From positions 98,904 to 162,903 of the forward strand of contig NPFB01000027.1 in NCBI GenBank assembly GCA_014084085.1: a stretch of DNA of 64,000 bases, written 5' to 3'. A model generated the notes under the pieces. The model did not search any database, had not been told where the DNA came from, and saw only the letters and a program-made list of their open reading frames with translations. Numbering within the stretch: the first letter of the stretch is position 1; each line of letters starts with the position of its first letter. The stretch is from Hondaea fermentalgiana (Eukaryota > Sar > Bigyra > Thraustochytrida > Thraustochytriidae). The translations under genes and the position numbers were made by a program. Shown piece by piece: positions 39,471 to 49,553 of the stretch.

Positions 39471-40368
39471 GGTATGGATCTCGTCCCCGGGCTTGGTCAT
39501 GAGCTTCGGCAGAACCTGCGTATCCGGCACATTTAAGCGCCGTCGCCGTCGGCCCCCTTGTGTTGCCAGCATCTGCTTCGCAAGAAAGCGAGTGACTGCG
39601 CTCGGGGCAGCCAAGCAAGCAGCTTGCCGGGCAGACCAGCAAGGCCAGTCAGCAGGCCAGTCGAGCAGGCTGGAAGACTGCCGCCTCGCGCGCCACGCTC
39701 GCGTCGCGAGCCACCGACCGCCACCACTCTCTTGGAGACTACAAGCTCTGCCGAGCAACAACGAGCCAGAGCACCGAGGCCGCGCGAAGAACACGGCTCT
39801 GCGGTGTTTCTGACTGCCTTACGCCCTGTCCTGCTCTACTCTGCTCCGCTCCACCCTGCTCGCCTCTGGCTGCTCAGTGGCAGGTTGTTCGTGCTCTGCT
39901 GGTCGTTGTTGTGGAGCTTTGCTTGCTCTTGTGCACTTCGGGCTTTGAGCAGACGCTCAACGTTTCCGGAGAGGAAAGATAGCACGCCGAGGACGCACGC
40001 AAAGACGCCCGTTGGAACACTCGCGCGCGACTTGAAGCTCGCTCGAGACGGCTGCACCGATCGTCCTCGTTAGCGAGCGAGACACGAGTGATCACCCGCG
40101 TGCGGGCGCGTTCCACTGGAACAAACTTTCTTGTTGAGCAGCGAGAGGAGGACGACGACGAGGACAACGCCATTGACGCGAAGGGCGCCATAAGCGAGGG
40201 GCAGGATTGAGGAACGAGAAGATCGAGACCCGCAAGAACTCCCTGACGTGACGTGACGTGACGTGACGTGACGTGACGTGACGTGCTGTGCATTGATCGA
40301 GGTCTAAACTAGCTCGGTCCTGGTCGAAAGCTTCTTCGGTTGCTTGCTCGCACGATTTGATCGTAAAG
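39471..40368. other. Divergent promoter region with TGACG tandem repeat
   Basis: About 0.9 kb between divergent SDE2 (-) and FAN (+). Contains GCAAGCAGC/CAGGCCAG-type repeats (39610-39670) and the TGACG run listed separately. No gene seen. Confidence 0.5.
40244..40285. repeat. Tandem TGACG pentamer
   Basis: About eight copies of TGACG in a row, making overlapping TGACGTGACG, about 85 bp upstream of the FAN-like start codon. TGACG is the half-site bound by CREB/TGA-type bZIP factors, so regulation is possible but not shown. Confidence 0.85.
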
Positions 40369-43300
40369 ATGGAAACCGGCAACCGAAGGTTTAACTTACT
40401 GCTTCTCGACCACGACGAGTACCTGCTCGAGTCTGCAGCCGCAGAAGACGCCTCAGAGACTGCAGGCGCTAGCACGAGTGGCAGTCTCGGGGATGGTAGA
40501 CTGTGGATTTGCTCTCGATGTCTCGTGTTCGAGCCGCGCGACTTCTCTTTGGCACTTGAAAAGTATAGATTCGACGATATGGATCAGGCACCAGGGCGTG
40601 GTGGCCTCGTGTCAAGCGGATCGGGCCAAGAGGAACCCGTACTTCTTATGGAGGCCTCGTCCGTCACCAAGCTCAAGCAAGGAGGAAAATCGAGGCCATA
40701 CGAGACGGAACAGGCTCTCTGCAAACGCGTGTTCAAGCTCAAACACAGATCCGTGTCCTCAACGCTGGCTCTCGTGCGCGAGCTTTGGGGCGTGCGCCGA
40801 AAAATCAAGGCGGAGCCTCGCGGCGCTCGAGCATCAATGGAGCAGGATCTTCTTGGGCCAATTCTGGCAAAGCGCAAGGACAAAGCCTTTGACAAATCCC
40901 GATTGATAGACTTTCGCGAACAACTGCTCACACCCAAGGAGCTCCGTGTAAGTCTTGTCTCGCAGCTCACAGACATTCCGGGCTGTGTGCTCGTTACGGA
41001 TCAGAGACTATATTTTCAACCGGCTCAGCTCAACAACATTGGTGAGGTCGTACAAAGCTATCCATTGGCGCGTCTCACAGGTGTCTATAAACGTCGATTT
41101 CTCTTGCGTCACCGAGCACTAGAGGTGCGTTTCGAGAAGGACTCTTTCGAATTTTCTGGTGGCGGGGGGACGGGCAATGGCGGGATAGGGACCCACATGG
41201 GTGGAAGTCCAGGCGACGATGACGAAGCCATGACAACCGGTCTTTTTGAGCAAGAGAAAATCCTGCTTCTATGCTTTGAGGATGGCCGAAACGCTCGCGA
41301 CCTCGTGCATGATCTCCTTGTCCCCTTTTTAGCGTCCAATCGTGGGCAGGCCCCAACGACGGTCATGGCTGCACCTACGCTGGATCTGCTGGCTTCCCAA
41401 AGCGCCTGGCAAGAAGGTCGCATGAGCAATTTCGAGTACCTCATGCGTCTCAATACGCTCGCCGATCGATCCGTCGCAGACCTCACGCAATATCCAGTGT
41501 TTCCATGGGTCATTGCAGACTACACTAGCAAAGAGCTTGATTTGAGCCGACCTGAGACCTTTCGCGACTTGTCCAAGCCCATTGGCGCGCTGAACCCAGA
41601 TCGACTTACGGGCTTCAAAGAGCGCTTTCAACACATGTTGAGCGAGATTGATCCGCATGTACCACCCTTTCTCTATGGAACGCACTACACGACTCCTGGA
41701 TATGTACTTTACTTTCTCGTGCGAAGAGTTCCGGATCTCATGCTGCGTCTTCAGAACGGCGAGTTCGATCGACCAGATCGATCCTTTCACAGCGTCGAGG
41801 CCACGTGGAACAGTGTCATGAACAATACTGCTGACCTCAAGGAGCTCATTCCAGAATTCTACGCGTCAGACGGCGACTTCCTCGTCAACGTACAGCATTT
41901 AGACCTCGGGCGGAAGCAAGATGGCGACTTTGTGGATAATGTGCGCCTTCCCCCATGGTGTTCGGGCCCGCGCGATTTTGTGGAAAAGTGCCGCGAGGCT
42001 CTCGAGTCCGACTACGTATCTGCACATTTGCATGAATGGATCGATTTGATCTTTGGATGCAAGCAGCAGGGACAGGCGGCAATCGAGGCTGATAATCTCT
42101 TTTATTACCTCACGTATGAGGGCGCCGTGGACCTCGACAAGGTCCAGGACCCAGATGAGCGCAAGTCGTATGAAGCACAAATCTACGAGTTCGGGCAGAC
42201 CCCTAAACAGCTTTTCAGCGAACCTCATCCGACTCGGAATGCTCGCCGCGAGACCCCGGCGATGGCGCTGGCTGATGATGAGGATGCAAAGGTGCAGTCT
42301 CTGGCTGCAAGCGCGAGCGCTCCTGATGACTTTCTTGATCCCGTGGCCTCGCCAACCGTCTCGCCACCGCCGCCGCCGCCGCCAGGGGCGGCTCCTCAAT
42401 CGAGTTTTCTTGCGGGCGACGGAGTGGTCGCAGCGCAAGAGACCGCAACTGTTTCTACAACCAGGAGTCCTTCTCCCGCACGGGAAGAGTCAGAGGAAAT
42501 GTCATCGGCGAGCCCTCAGAGCACGAGTCTTCACACGGCTCCGGGGAGCCCACCCATGGCCCCCATGCGCATTGACTTTGACTCGCTTGGCGCAAGTAGG
42601 GAAACGCGGAAAAAGAGTGTGGAAGGTCCGCCTAGCCAGCTGCTGCCCGTCAAGCCAGGCGCTGGGTCCTCTTCGGCGGGCTCGGGATGGTGGCGCGTTG
42701 ACAACAACACGTTGCAAACCTACGCGGCCTCAAGCGAGGTAAAAGTGCATCGCGGCCCCGTGAGCTGCATCTGCAGCGCTGAGGCTGATGACAGCATCTA
42801 TTCCGTCTCACACGATGGGTCTATGACATGTATCTCGGCACGCACACAAATGGTGAAACGCCGCATGGCAGTGGGTCGCCTGGCACTAGCATGCTGCGCG
42901 CCTCTTCGTGACGGAGGCCTTGCAGTTGGAAGCTGGGACAATTCACTATACGTGTGTGCTCTCGAGCATGGGCGTGTAGTGAATCGCGTGGCTGCTCACG
43001 AAGACGCTGTGGCGTGCATATCAACAAACGCCACGGGGCGCGTTCTTGCGACCGGTTCGTGGGAATCGTCTGTGAAGATCTGGAGTGTCCGGGGCAGCAA
43101 GCAAATCAGCCCTCTTGGGGCATTTTATGACCACGAGAGCGAGATCACCGCTGTAGAGATGGACGCGGGTGGGAACCTCGTGCTTTCGGCGAGCACGAGC
43201 GGTGACGTACTTATTCACGACCTGCGTATGGACGACGTCGTGATGAAATACTCGTCTTGCCGGGAGCGAGGATCACATGCAGTCTCGGTTCACTGGACGC

Positions 43301-43764
43301 AAAACGAAACCACGGTTGCCGTTTGCGGTCGCGACGGTGTTGTGGACCTTTTCGATTTGCCGGGCGGGTTTTTGGCACCAACGACCTCGGTTGACGCGCT
43401 TTTGCCGCGCGGGAGTGTGGTGACTGCGGCAACAATAACTCCGGATCGACTCTGCACGGTGCTTGGAACGAGCTGCGGTCGTGTTGCCTTGTGTAATGTT
43501 AATTTTATGGGAAGCTTGTCCGGGCGTAGCTCGGCGCGTACGATTTACAAGCCCGTGCGCGACGGCCATGATCTCGAAGGCGGCGATATGAGTCTCTCGG
43601 AGACGGGAAGGGGACTCGGCGCAAGTGCTTCGGACACTGTCTCTTCCGCCACGCGTAGCCCGCCAGAGCAAGGCATAAGCGCGCTGCACTGTACGTCGAG
43701 TGCAATTCTCGCAGGAACAGGGGCAGGTATGATTACCTTCCTTACAGCCAGTGCTACATCATGA
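40369..43764 (+). CDS. NSMAF: FAN/NSMAF-like BEACH-WD40 protein
   Basis: A 1131-residue protein. The N-terminal RFNLLLLDHDEYLLES and the LWICSRCLVFEP segment match the FAN N-terminus; a GRAM/PH-like region follows (to about 345, with LYFQPAQ...YKRR). A BEACH domain (about 345-620) is well conserved: NLADRSV..DLTQYPVFPWVI.DY form, GTHYTTPGYVLYFLVRR, ELIPEFY, LPPWCSGPRDFV and LHEWIDLIFGCKQ. A Pro/Ser-rich linker precedes a WD40 propeller (about 790-1130). In animals FAN links TNF receptor to neutral sphingomyelinase; in a protist a membrane-trafficking role typical of BEACH proteins is the safer inference. Start ATG 40369; an upstream TTG in frame is ignored. Confidence 0.9.
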   Translation: METGNRRFNLLLLDHDEYLLESAAAEDASETAGASTSGSLGDGRLWICSRCLVFEPRDFSLALEKYRFDDMDQAPGRGGLVSSGSGQEEPVLLMEASSVTKLKQGGKSRPYETEQALCKRVFKLKHRSVSSTLALVRELWGVRRKIKAEPRGARASMEQDLLGPILAKRKDKAFDKSRLIDFREQLLTPKELRVSLVSQLTDIPGCVLVTDQRLYFQPAQLNNIGEVVQSYPLARLTGVYKRRFLLRHRALEVRFEKDSFEFSGGGGTGNGGIGTHMGGSPGDDDEAMTTGLFEQEKILLLCFEDGRNARDLVHDLLVPFLASNRGQAPTTVMAAPTLDLLASQSAWQEGRMSNFEYLMRLNTLADRSVADLTQYPVFPWVIADYTSKELDLSRPETFRDLSKPIGALNPDRLTGFKERFQHMLSEIDPHVPPFLYGTHYTTPGYVLYFLVRRVPDLMLRLQNGEFDRPDRSFHSVEATWNSVMNNTADLKELIPEFYASDGDFLVNVQHLDLGRKQDGDFVDNVRLPPWCSGPRDFVEKCREALESDYVSAHLHEWIDLIFGCKQQGQAAIEADNLFYYLTYEGAVDLDKVQDPDERKSYEAQIYEFGQTPKQLFSEPHPTRNARRETPAMALADDEDAKVQSLAASASAPDDFLDPVASPTVSPPPPPPPGAAPQSSFLAGDGVVAAQETATVSTTRSPSPAREESEEMSSASPQSTSLHTAPGSPPMAPMRIDFDSLGASRETRKKSVEGPPSQLLPVKPGAGSSSAGSGWWRVDNNTLQTYAASSEVKVHRGPVSCICSAEADDSIYSVSHDGSMTCISARTQMVKRRMAVGRLALACCAPLRDGGLAVGSWDNSLYVCALEHGRVVNRVAAHEDAVACISTNATGRVLATGSWESSVKIWSVRGSKQISPLGAFYDHESEITAVEMDAGGNLVLSASTSGDVLIHDLRMDDVVMKYSSCRERGSHAVSVHWTQNETTVAVCGRDGVVDLFDLPGGFLAPTTSVDALLPRGSVVTAATITPDRLCTVLGTSCGRVALCNVNFMGSLSGRSSARTIYKPVRDGHDLEGGDMSLSETGRGLGASASDTVSSATRSPPEQGISALHCTSSAILAGTGAGMITFLTASATS

Positions 43765-43962
43765 GCAGATTATGACAACTATTTATAAAACAAGTTTCTA
43801 TGGCTTTGGTGAGTGGGCTGCGCTGCGAGAATGACTTGCGTTGAATGGTTGAGAAACGAGAAAACGTCTTTTTGCGTGTTTAGAGTACTAGGACTAGCAG
43901 AGTGCGCCATGAGACGGTCCGTCAGACACCCTCAAGACGTGTTTCGCAACGATCAAGAGGAT

Positions 43963-44844
43963 TTACAAAAGGTCGGCTTCCCCGCTGGCAGCCTCAGTGA
44001 GTGTGTTCTTGACGCGCAAAAGAATGGAGGTCTCCCAGGGATCAAGCTTTCGGATCGAGTCGTACTTGAAGAGCTCGTCGGCAAATTTGTCCGCGTCCAT
44101 GTCGACGCAGGCCTCGGTGAGCGCAATAAGAAGCTTGCATTCGGCGCTGTCTCTAAACGTGTAGTCGAGCTCGCTGTAACGCTGAATGGCATTCTGCGCT
44201 GCGACGGTGTCGTTGCGCGCAAGGGCGCAGAACCCAGCGTGCAGAAAGTGCTTCTTGGCGTTAAATTTGAGGAGATTGCTCTCAAGCGCGGCGGTGCCAA
44301 GCTTCTCAAAGCCCTGGATCGCCTTGGGGTAGTCATTAAGCATCGCAGAGTGAAGTGCGACCTTTTCTAGACACTTGCCGGCGCGCGCAGTGGAGTTCTC
44401 GCTAGAGTAGCAGTCACTGGCCTGCTGGTAGTAGGCGATGGCTTCCTTGAGATTGTTGTCGCGCTCGTAGATTTCGCCAACAGCTTCAGCGTGCTTGGCG
44501 GCGGTGCCAAAGCGACCGAGCTCGCAGTAGATGGCGATGGCGTCGCGGTAGAGAGGAATTGCCCGGCCTTGGTCAACCTTCGCAAGCATCTCGGCAGCCA
44601 GCACGTAGTTGGACGCTGCCTCGAACTGTGAATCTTGCTTCACCTTGATCTCGGCGCTTTTGAGGAAGCAGGTGGCGGCATCGCCCCATTGTTTGGCGAT
44701 CTTGTAGTTGTTGGCAGCCTTGCTGTACAGGTCGCAGGCGTCGTCGTACTTTCCGGATGACGACCCGAACCAACTCCACGAGTTGAGCGTCGACTCCGCC
44801 TTGGCCACGAGCTCCTTGGCGCGCTTCACCTCGGGGGCCTCCAT
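43963..44844 (-). CDS. NAPA: Alpha-SNAP (soluble NSF attachment protein)
   Basis: A 293-residue, all-helical TPR-like protein, the usual length for alpha-SNAP. It bridges cis-SNARE complexes to NSF for ATP-driven disassembly in membrane fusion. The start MEAPEVKRAKELVAKAESTLNS is followed by the conserved region around WFGSSSGKYDDACDLYSKAANNYKIAKQW (SNARE/membrane-contact loop), repeated helix pairs with AGKCLEKVA and AAQNAIQRYSELDYTF, and a C-terminal Asp/Leu ending (GEADLL) of the kind that stimulates NSF. The ATG at 44844 matches family N-termini; open frame above it is Arg-rich leader. The FAN-like gene converges on it. Confidence 0.95.
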   Translation of the reverse strand: MEAPEVKRAKELVAKAESTLNSWSWFGSSSGKYDDACDLYSKAANNYKIAKQWGDAATCFLKSAEIKVKQDSQFEAASNYVLAAEMLAKVDQGRAIPLYRDAIAIYCELGRFGTAAKHAEAVGEIYERDNNLKEAIAYYQQASDCYSSENSTARAGKCLEKVALHSAMLNDYPKAIQGFEKLGTAALESNLLKFNAKKHFLHAGFCALARNDTVAAQNAIQRYSELDYTFRDSAECKLLIALTEACVDMDADKFADELFKYDSIRKLDPWETSILLRVKNTLTEAASGEADLL

Positions 44845-45114
44845 CGGGCCGACGGCCGACTCGACTGACTTGACCGACCGACCGACCTCCTTTTGGCTGC
44901 GCGAGCGAGACGCGACGGGGCGCACGCACGCGGTGGGCGCGGGCGCTTGCCTGCTTGTCTCCCTCCTTGCGTCGCGAGCGCGGACGTGCGTACGTCCGTG
45001 CGTGCGTAGGACGCGGCGCGCGGTTCCTCTCGCTCGATACGCTACGATACGACAACCGGGTTTGCTTGCTTGCTTGCTTGCTGCGAACAATCTGCGAAAA
45101 AAGAAGAAGATCAA

Positions 45115-45138
45115 GAGAAGAAGAAGAAGAAGAAGAAG

Positions 45139-45168
<30 letters not shown>
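45115..45168. repeat. GAA/TTC triplet microsatellite
   Basis: About 18 uninterrupted AGA/GAA units in the upstream region of the alpha-SNAP gene. Confidence 0.95.
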
Positions 45169-45169
<1 letters not shown>

Positions 45170-46228
45170 TGCTTTGTGAATCAGGAGGTAGTGAAGCAAG
45201 AGCTCGAGCAGGAGCGAGAACAAGAGCAAGACAACGGGACGAAGAGTGGGACGGACGGACGAAGGCTGATGAAAACAAGCTTGGCGGCCAATGCGATGGA
45301 TTGTGTTCCTGACCTCATCAGTTCGCCAGCACCGTGCATAAGATTCGCCAGCGGAAACTGGTGCCAACTCGACAAAGTTCGACAAAGTTCACCAAAGCCT
45401 TCGTCGAGACGAGACGAGACGCTTCGCCACTTTTTTTCGCTAGCAGTCGCAGAACTTGGCCATGATGATGCTGATCTTGATCTTCCTTGCGGGTCGTTGA
45501 GTCAGCCCTCCCCAAACCACTTCTAGCTAGGTAGAATCTATAGCCCAGACCGCATCTTCTTCCTTCGTTGCAGTCAAGCTCTGGCTGATCAGGGCATCCG
45601 TCTCCAACGGCAAGGCAAGCAAGGCCTGCAATCACTCACCATTGGTCATTGATCTGTTTGCTGTGACACCTGCCTGAGGGACAGCGCAGCCAGCGTCCAT
45701 CACGTTGCTTCCTCTCGACGTGCTTTCTCGATTTGGTACCAAGAAGCAAGCCACGTCATCCCCCGCAGAGCCTGCAGCTGCTGGGGAAATCTCGTCCGCG
45801 TCTTCTCTTTTACCACTGGGAACGGCGAGAACATCCCCCCTCTCAATGCTCATCGATTTAGACAGAGGAAGTATCTTGTTCCCTACTCTCCTAACGGCAC
45901 CCGCACCGGTCTCCCTGCCCTGCCCAAACCCAGCCACTCTCCCCCTCCCCCACTACCACGTCCACGCAACCACCCCTCTTCACGCGCCTTCCCCGTCCCT
46001 AGTGGCGGCCAGGGGCTCTGTGAGGCGCAGTATCCGTCCTCCTTTCCCCAGTGGCGTCCCAGAGGCGCCCACTGGGCAGGATCGCGCTCAACTCTCCCGC
46101 CAGCGCGGCGGCCACTTGCGGCCTCGCATTCCCCACTTGCGCGGCCGCATTCCCCACTTGCGCCGCCGCGCCGCAAGTGGGCCTCGCGCGCCACTGCCAC
46201 TGGCGCCCTCCTCCGCCCTGCCGCGACC

Positions 46229-46328
46229 NNNNNNNNNNNNNNNNNNNNNNNNNNNNNNNNNNNNNNNNNNNNNNNNNNNNNNNNNNNNNNNNNNNNNNNN
46301 NNNNNNNNNNNNNNNNNNNNNNNNNNNN
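46229..46328. other. Assembly gap of 100 N
   Basis: Exactly 100 unknown bases, which usually marks a gap of unknown size. It lies about 70 bp before the chosen start of the MORN gene, so upstream exons could be hidden. Confidence 0.98.
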
Positions 46329-46397
46329 AAAGGATTCCAACAGAGCAGTCCTCGCTGTCAACAGTGCCAACGGGGGCTCGCGGTCGCAGAGCCTGAC

Positions 46398-48863
46398 ATG
46401 GTGGAGCTGGCCAAGCCCCAGGCCGCGCTGACGCCCACCATGCCGCCCGCTATCCCGTCGCTGGGCTGCCTGAGCACGCCGCCGACTCGCGAGGAGGACC
46501 GCAAGAAGGCCGCCGCCGCGTCGGCCTCCGCGCCGGCGCCGGTGCCCATGGCGGCCCCCGAGGCCGTTTCGAAAAAAGTGCAACAGGAGCAACCGCAACC
46601 GCAACCGCAGCACGGCGTGAGCGCAGGCGACGACGTCGAGGTGGACCACAGCCTGCCCGTGTCGCCGCTTGCAAAGTCGCCCGAGAGCGAACACACCGAC
46701 GCGCACAGCGTGGACATCTCGCACGCAGACCATGGATCCCATCTCAAACGCACCGACGTCAGGGATGACGAGATTCATCAGGCCAAACGCGACGCCGACA
46801 CGGTCAACGTCGTGGGCAAGATCACAACCACGCCCGAGGGCCGCCTCACGCTCACGGGCGCTTGGCACTTTCAAGAAAGCGTCCTCGGCGATATCTCGTA
46901 TGTGATGGAGACGCAACATCACCAACAAGTATCGACTGTTCCGCTGACCAAGCCCGGGATTGCCCAGGCCGACGATGTGGGATCGTCAGCAGCAGCAGCA
47001 GCAGCAACAGTAGGAACACCCGCCGCAGAGACAAAGAACGAGACCATTGATAGCGATCTGATCGCTGTTCCGGAGAACACAGAGTGCGTCTGGTCAGGCA
47101 CGTTTTCCATGGCGAACCCGGCGTACGGAGAGCGCAAGAAGAAGAGGCGCAGTACCAAAAAGACGCTCAGTGTGCCTGAAAAGTTTCTCGTCACCTTTGT
47201 TCGCCGCTGTGCGTGCAAGGGATCCCCGCAGCATGGAAAACACAGCAGCGGCAGCAGCAACGGCGAAAGCGAGACACCCAGCGCAGCAGAAGTAAGTGCG
47301 CAAGACGTAAAAGATGCCTCCCCGACGCCTGCCGCCTCTCCAAGGCACGACGGCGAGAATGAAGACTGCGAGTGCAAAGATAAAGGCGCTATTGACGAGC
47401 TCTCCGTGGAAGGTTTCGGCCGCAACCGGTTTGGTCGCTTCACACTGCGCGGCACGTTGCACCGCAAATCCGGCGTCTTCCGTGCCGACAAGGCCTACGT
47501 CCCACGTGATGCTTGCGGTGGTGGACCCGGAGGAGCAAGCACGCACGGCGAGCGCGTCGTTGGCCGCAAGAACGGGCGGTCAGAGTCGATTGAAATGGAC
47601 CGTTGCCTCGATGGAATCCGTGCCAGCAAACGACAGCGGGTCCCAAATCGCATGCTCATGCTCGACACCAACAAGAGAAGCTATGCCTTTATTGCCAAAC
47701 ACGGAAATGGGTCGTCCAGGGGCAGTCTTACGCCCAATACGACGTGCGCGATCTTCGACTCGGGCGCCTTGTCCCCAGATGTGGGATCCACAGGCAGGAT
47801 GTTCTACGCGGACGGTACGTCTGAGTTCCCGATGCCTTTCGACTACGATAAGGCGGATGTCATCCGCAAGCGTGCACAGCGAGCCACCGTCACGCTCGTG
47901 CGCCAGCTCATTCAGGAACAGCGCCATCATGTAAAGCAGGTGCGACGACTGAGCTCGGCGGCTTCGGTGGCCTCTGGCGTCTCGGCGTCATCCTCGGCGG
48001 CATCTGCTGCCTTTAATGCCCCAGGTTGCGGCGGCGTCGACGGTCTTGGCAGCCGTCGAGTGAGTGCCGCCCAAATTGTTCCCTTTGTGACGGCAGAATC
48101 CGCCGCGGCAAGACCTGAGACCTTTTCCACCGGTGTTGGCCAAGTGTACGACGGCGAGGTGGACGATCTGGGTCGTCGCCACGGCTATGGCATTTGCCTT
48201 TTTGAGAATGGCATGATCTTCGAGGGCATGTGGTGTCGCGGGAAAATGTCTGGCAAGGGAATGCTCGTGAATGCTTGCGGCGAACTCGTATACCAAGGCG
48301 AATTCGCTGACAATTGCATGTCGGGTCGTGGCACCTATTTGTTCGAGTCTGGAGACCGCTATGACGGCGAATTCCGCGAAGGACGTTTCCACGGTCATGG
48401 CGTGTACTTTCACGCCCCCTCGGGTGCCACATTTGTTGGCGACTGGCGCCGGGGTGAGCGCCATGGTGTCGGTGACCTTTACATGCCCGACGGAAGCGGA
48501 TACTCTGGCGATTGGTCCAAGGACCAATGGTCGGGCCGCGGCATTCTCAATGTCAAGGATTTGTGCTACTACGATGGCCAGTTTCGCGCGCACAAGTTTG
48601 ATGGTCGCGGTGACTGTTTTTACGGCACTGGTGCTGGCAGTTTTACTGGCGCCTTCCGAGGTGGCCTCAAGGAGGGACGCGGCACGTATTCGTTCCCCAA
48701 CGGCGCCGTGTACGAAGGTCGCTTTCGCGGCGACGGCATTGAAGGCTTTGGGACTTTCAAGATGACCCGGGATCGCGCCGAAAAGGTCGACGATGGCACC
48801 TGGTTTCTTCCTGTCTCTTGCCAATCTGAGATGCGCTTTGTGCATCGAGCTGCGGGCTTTTGA
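46398..48863 (+). CDS. MORN-repeat protein
   Basis: 821 residues from the first ATG after the gap (GACATGG context). The N-terminal third is low-complexity (Pro/Ala, Gln-Pro repeats). The middle has two related beta-type segments, GRLTLTGAWHF...GDISYVME and FGRFTLRGTLHR...FRADKAYVPRD. From about residue 578 to 795 there are eight or nine MORN repeats of the form YEGxFxxGxxxGxGxxxxxxG (for example GDRYDGEFREGRFHGHGVY and GAVYEGRFRGDGIEGFGTF). MORN arrays bind lipids or build membrane-linked scaffolds, so a cortical or membrane-associated role is likely. No kinase or lipase domain is attached. Sequence hidden in the gap could lengthen the N-terminus. Confidence 0.85.
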   Translation: MVELAKPQAALTPTMPPAIPSLGCLSTPPTREEDRKKAAAASASAPAPVPMAAPEAVSKKVQQEQPQPQPQHGVSAGDDVEVDHSLPVSPLAKSPESEHTDAHSVDISHADHGSHLKRTDVRDDEIHQAKRDADTVNVVGKITTTPEGRLTLTGAWHFQESVLGDISYVMETQHHQQVSTVPLTKPGIAQADDVGSSAAAAAATVGTPAAETKNETIDSDLIAVPENTECVWSGTFSMANPAYGERKKKRRSTKKTLSVPEKFLVTFVRRCACKGSPQHGKHSSGSSNGESETPSAAEVSAQDVKDASPTPAASPRHDGENEDCECKDKGAIDELSVEGFGRNRFGRFTLRGTLHRKSGVFRADKAYVPRDACGGGPGGASTHGERVVGRKNGRSESIEMDRCLDGIRASKRQRVPNRMLMLDTNKRSYAFIAKHGNGSSRGSLTPNTTCAIFDSGALSPDVGSTGRMFYADGTSEFPMPFDYDKADVIRKRAQRATVTLVRQLIQEQRHHVKQVRRLSSAASVASGVSASSSAASAAFNAPGCGGVDGLGSRRVSAAQIVPFVTAESAAARPETFSTGVGQVYDGEVDDLGRRHGYGICLFENGMIFEGMWCRGKMSGKGMLVNACGELVYQGEFADNCMSGRGTYLFESGDRYDGEFREGRFHGHGVYFHAPSGATFVGDWRRGERHGVGDLYMPDGSGYSGDWSKDQWSGRGILNVKDLCYYDGQFRAHKFDGRGDCFYGTGAGSFTGAFRGGLKEGRGTYSFPNGAVYEGRFRGDGIEGFGTFKMTRDRAEKVDDGTWFLPVSCQSEMRFVHRAAGF

Positions 48864-49037
48864 GCAGCCCAAAACATTTTTTACAAATTGCTCTCCACGT
48901 GATGAATCAAGAAAAGAAAACACTCTATTCACCCCACACCCCAAAAATGATAAAAACCAAGAATAACAAAAAGACCAAAAAAAAACTATGCAAAAACAAT
49001 TCGATTTATAAATTCCCGTTGTTTCTCGACAGAGCCG

Positions 49038-49075
<38 letters not shown>

Positions 49076-49553
49076 TTTGACTAAAGGTCTGCGTGTTTGT
49101 CAACTTTCCTGGCGTTCTTGCTTGCTAATTTCTCGTCCGATCGCGGTCGACGGAAGATGCCCATATCCTCGCATAGACTAGAGGTATACATGGTCTTCTC
49201 TGCTGTGGTCGCACGTCTTTCACATATTACTAGAGTTCTCCCAGAAGTATGCCATGCAACAAATGCACTGGACACGTGTGCTACTTTAGTGCTCCGGTGA
49301 CATAATCGTCTCCAAATGTCAAGCAACTTTGCAAAACACGCTACATGGATCCCCGATGGCGTACAAAGTCAATTCCTCCGAGTATACCTACAGCCCCAGC
49401 TTCCCCTCTCTTGCATTGGTGAATGCCTGATATGCCATAAAAAATGCACGTTGCCACGGACAGGACAGGACAACCGCGCAAAAGCCACGGTCACTCTCTG
49501 ATCAACAGATTTGCATAAATTTCGGTAGAGCCAACGGGCTTTTGCTGTGCGTT
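48864..49553. other. Convergent 3' spacer with CAGC repeat
   Basis: A-rich 3' region (48910-49010) followed by a perfect CAGC/CCAG run at 49043-49075. Nothing gene-like seen. Confidence 0.5.

Larger units (their letters stand above)
44845..46397. other. Divergent promoter region with GAA repeat, CACTTGCGC cluster and assembly gap
   Basis: Between alpha-SNAP (-) and the MORN gene (+). Holds a TTGC tetranucleotide run (about 45062-45081), a GAA triplet run, a CCACTTGCG motif cluster (46109-46180) and 100 Ns. The frame that stays open into the MORN gene from 45705 is Pro/Arg-rich without domains before the gap. Confidence 0.5.

Noticed and set aside
45705..46397. N-terminal extension of the MORN gene through the N gap
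   Set aside because: Pro/Arg-rich, crosses 100 Ns of unknown true length, and consists of the CACTTGCG repeat translated.
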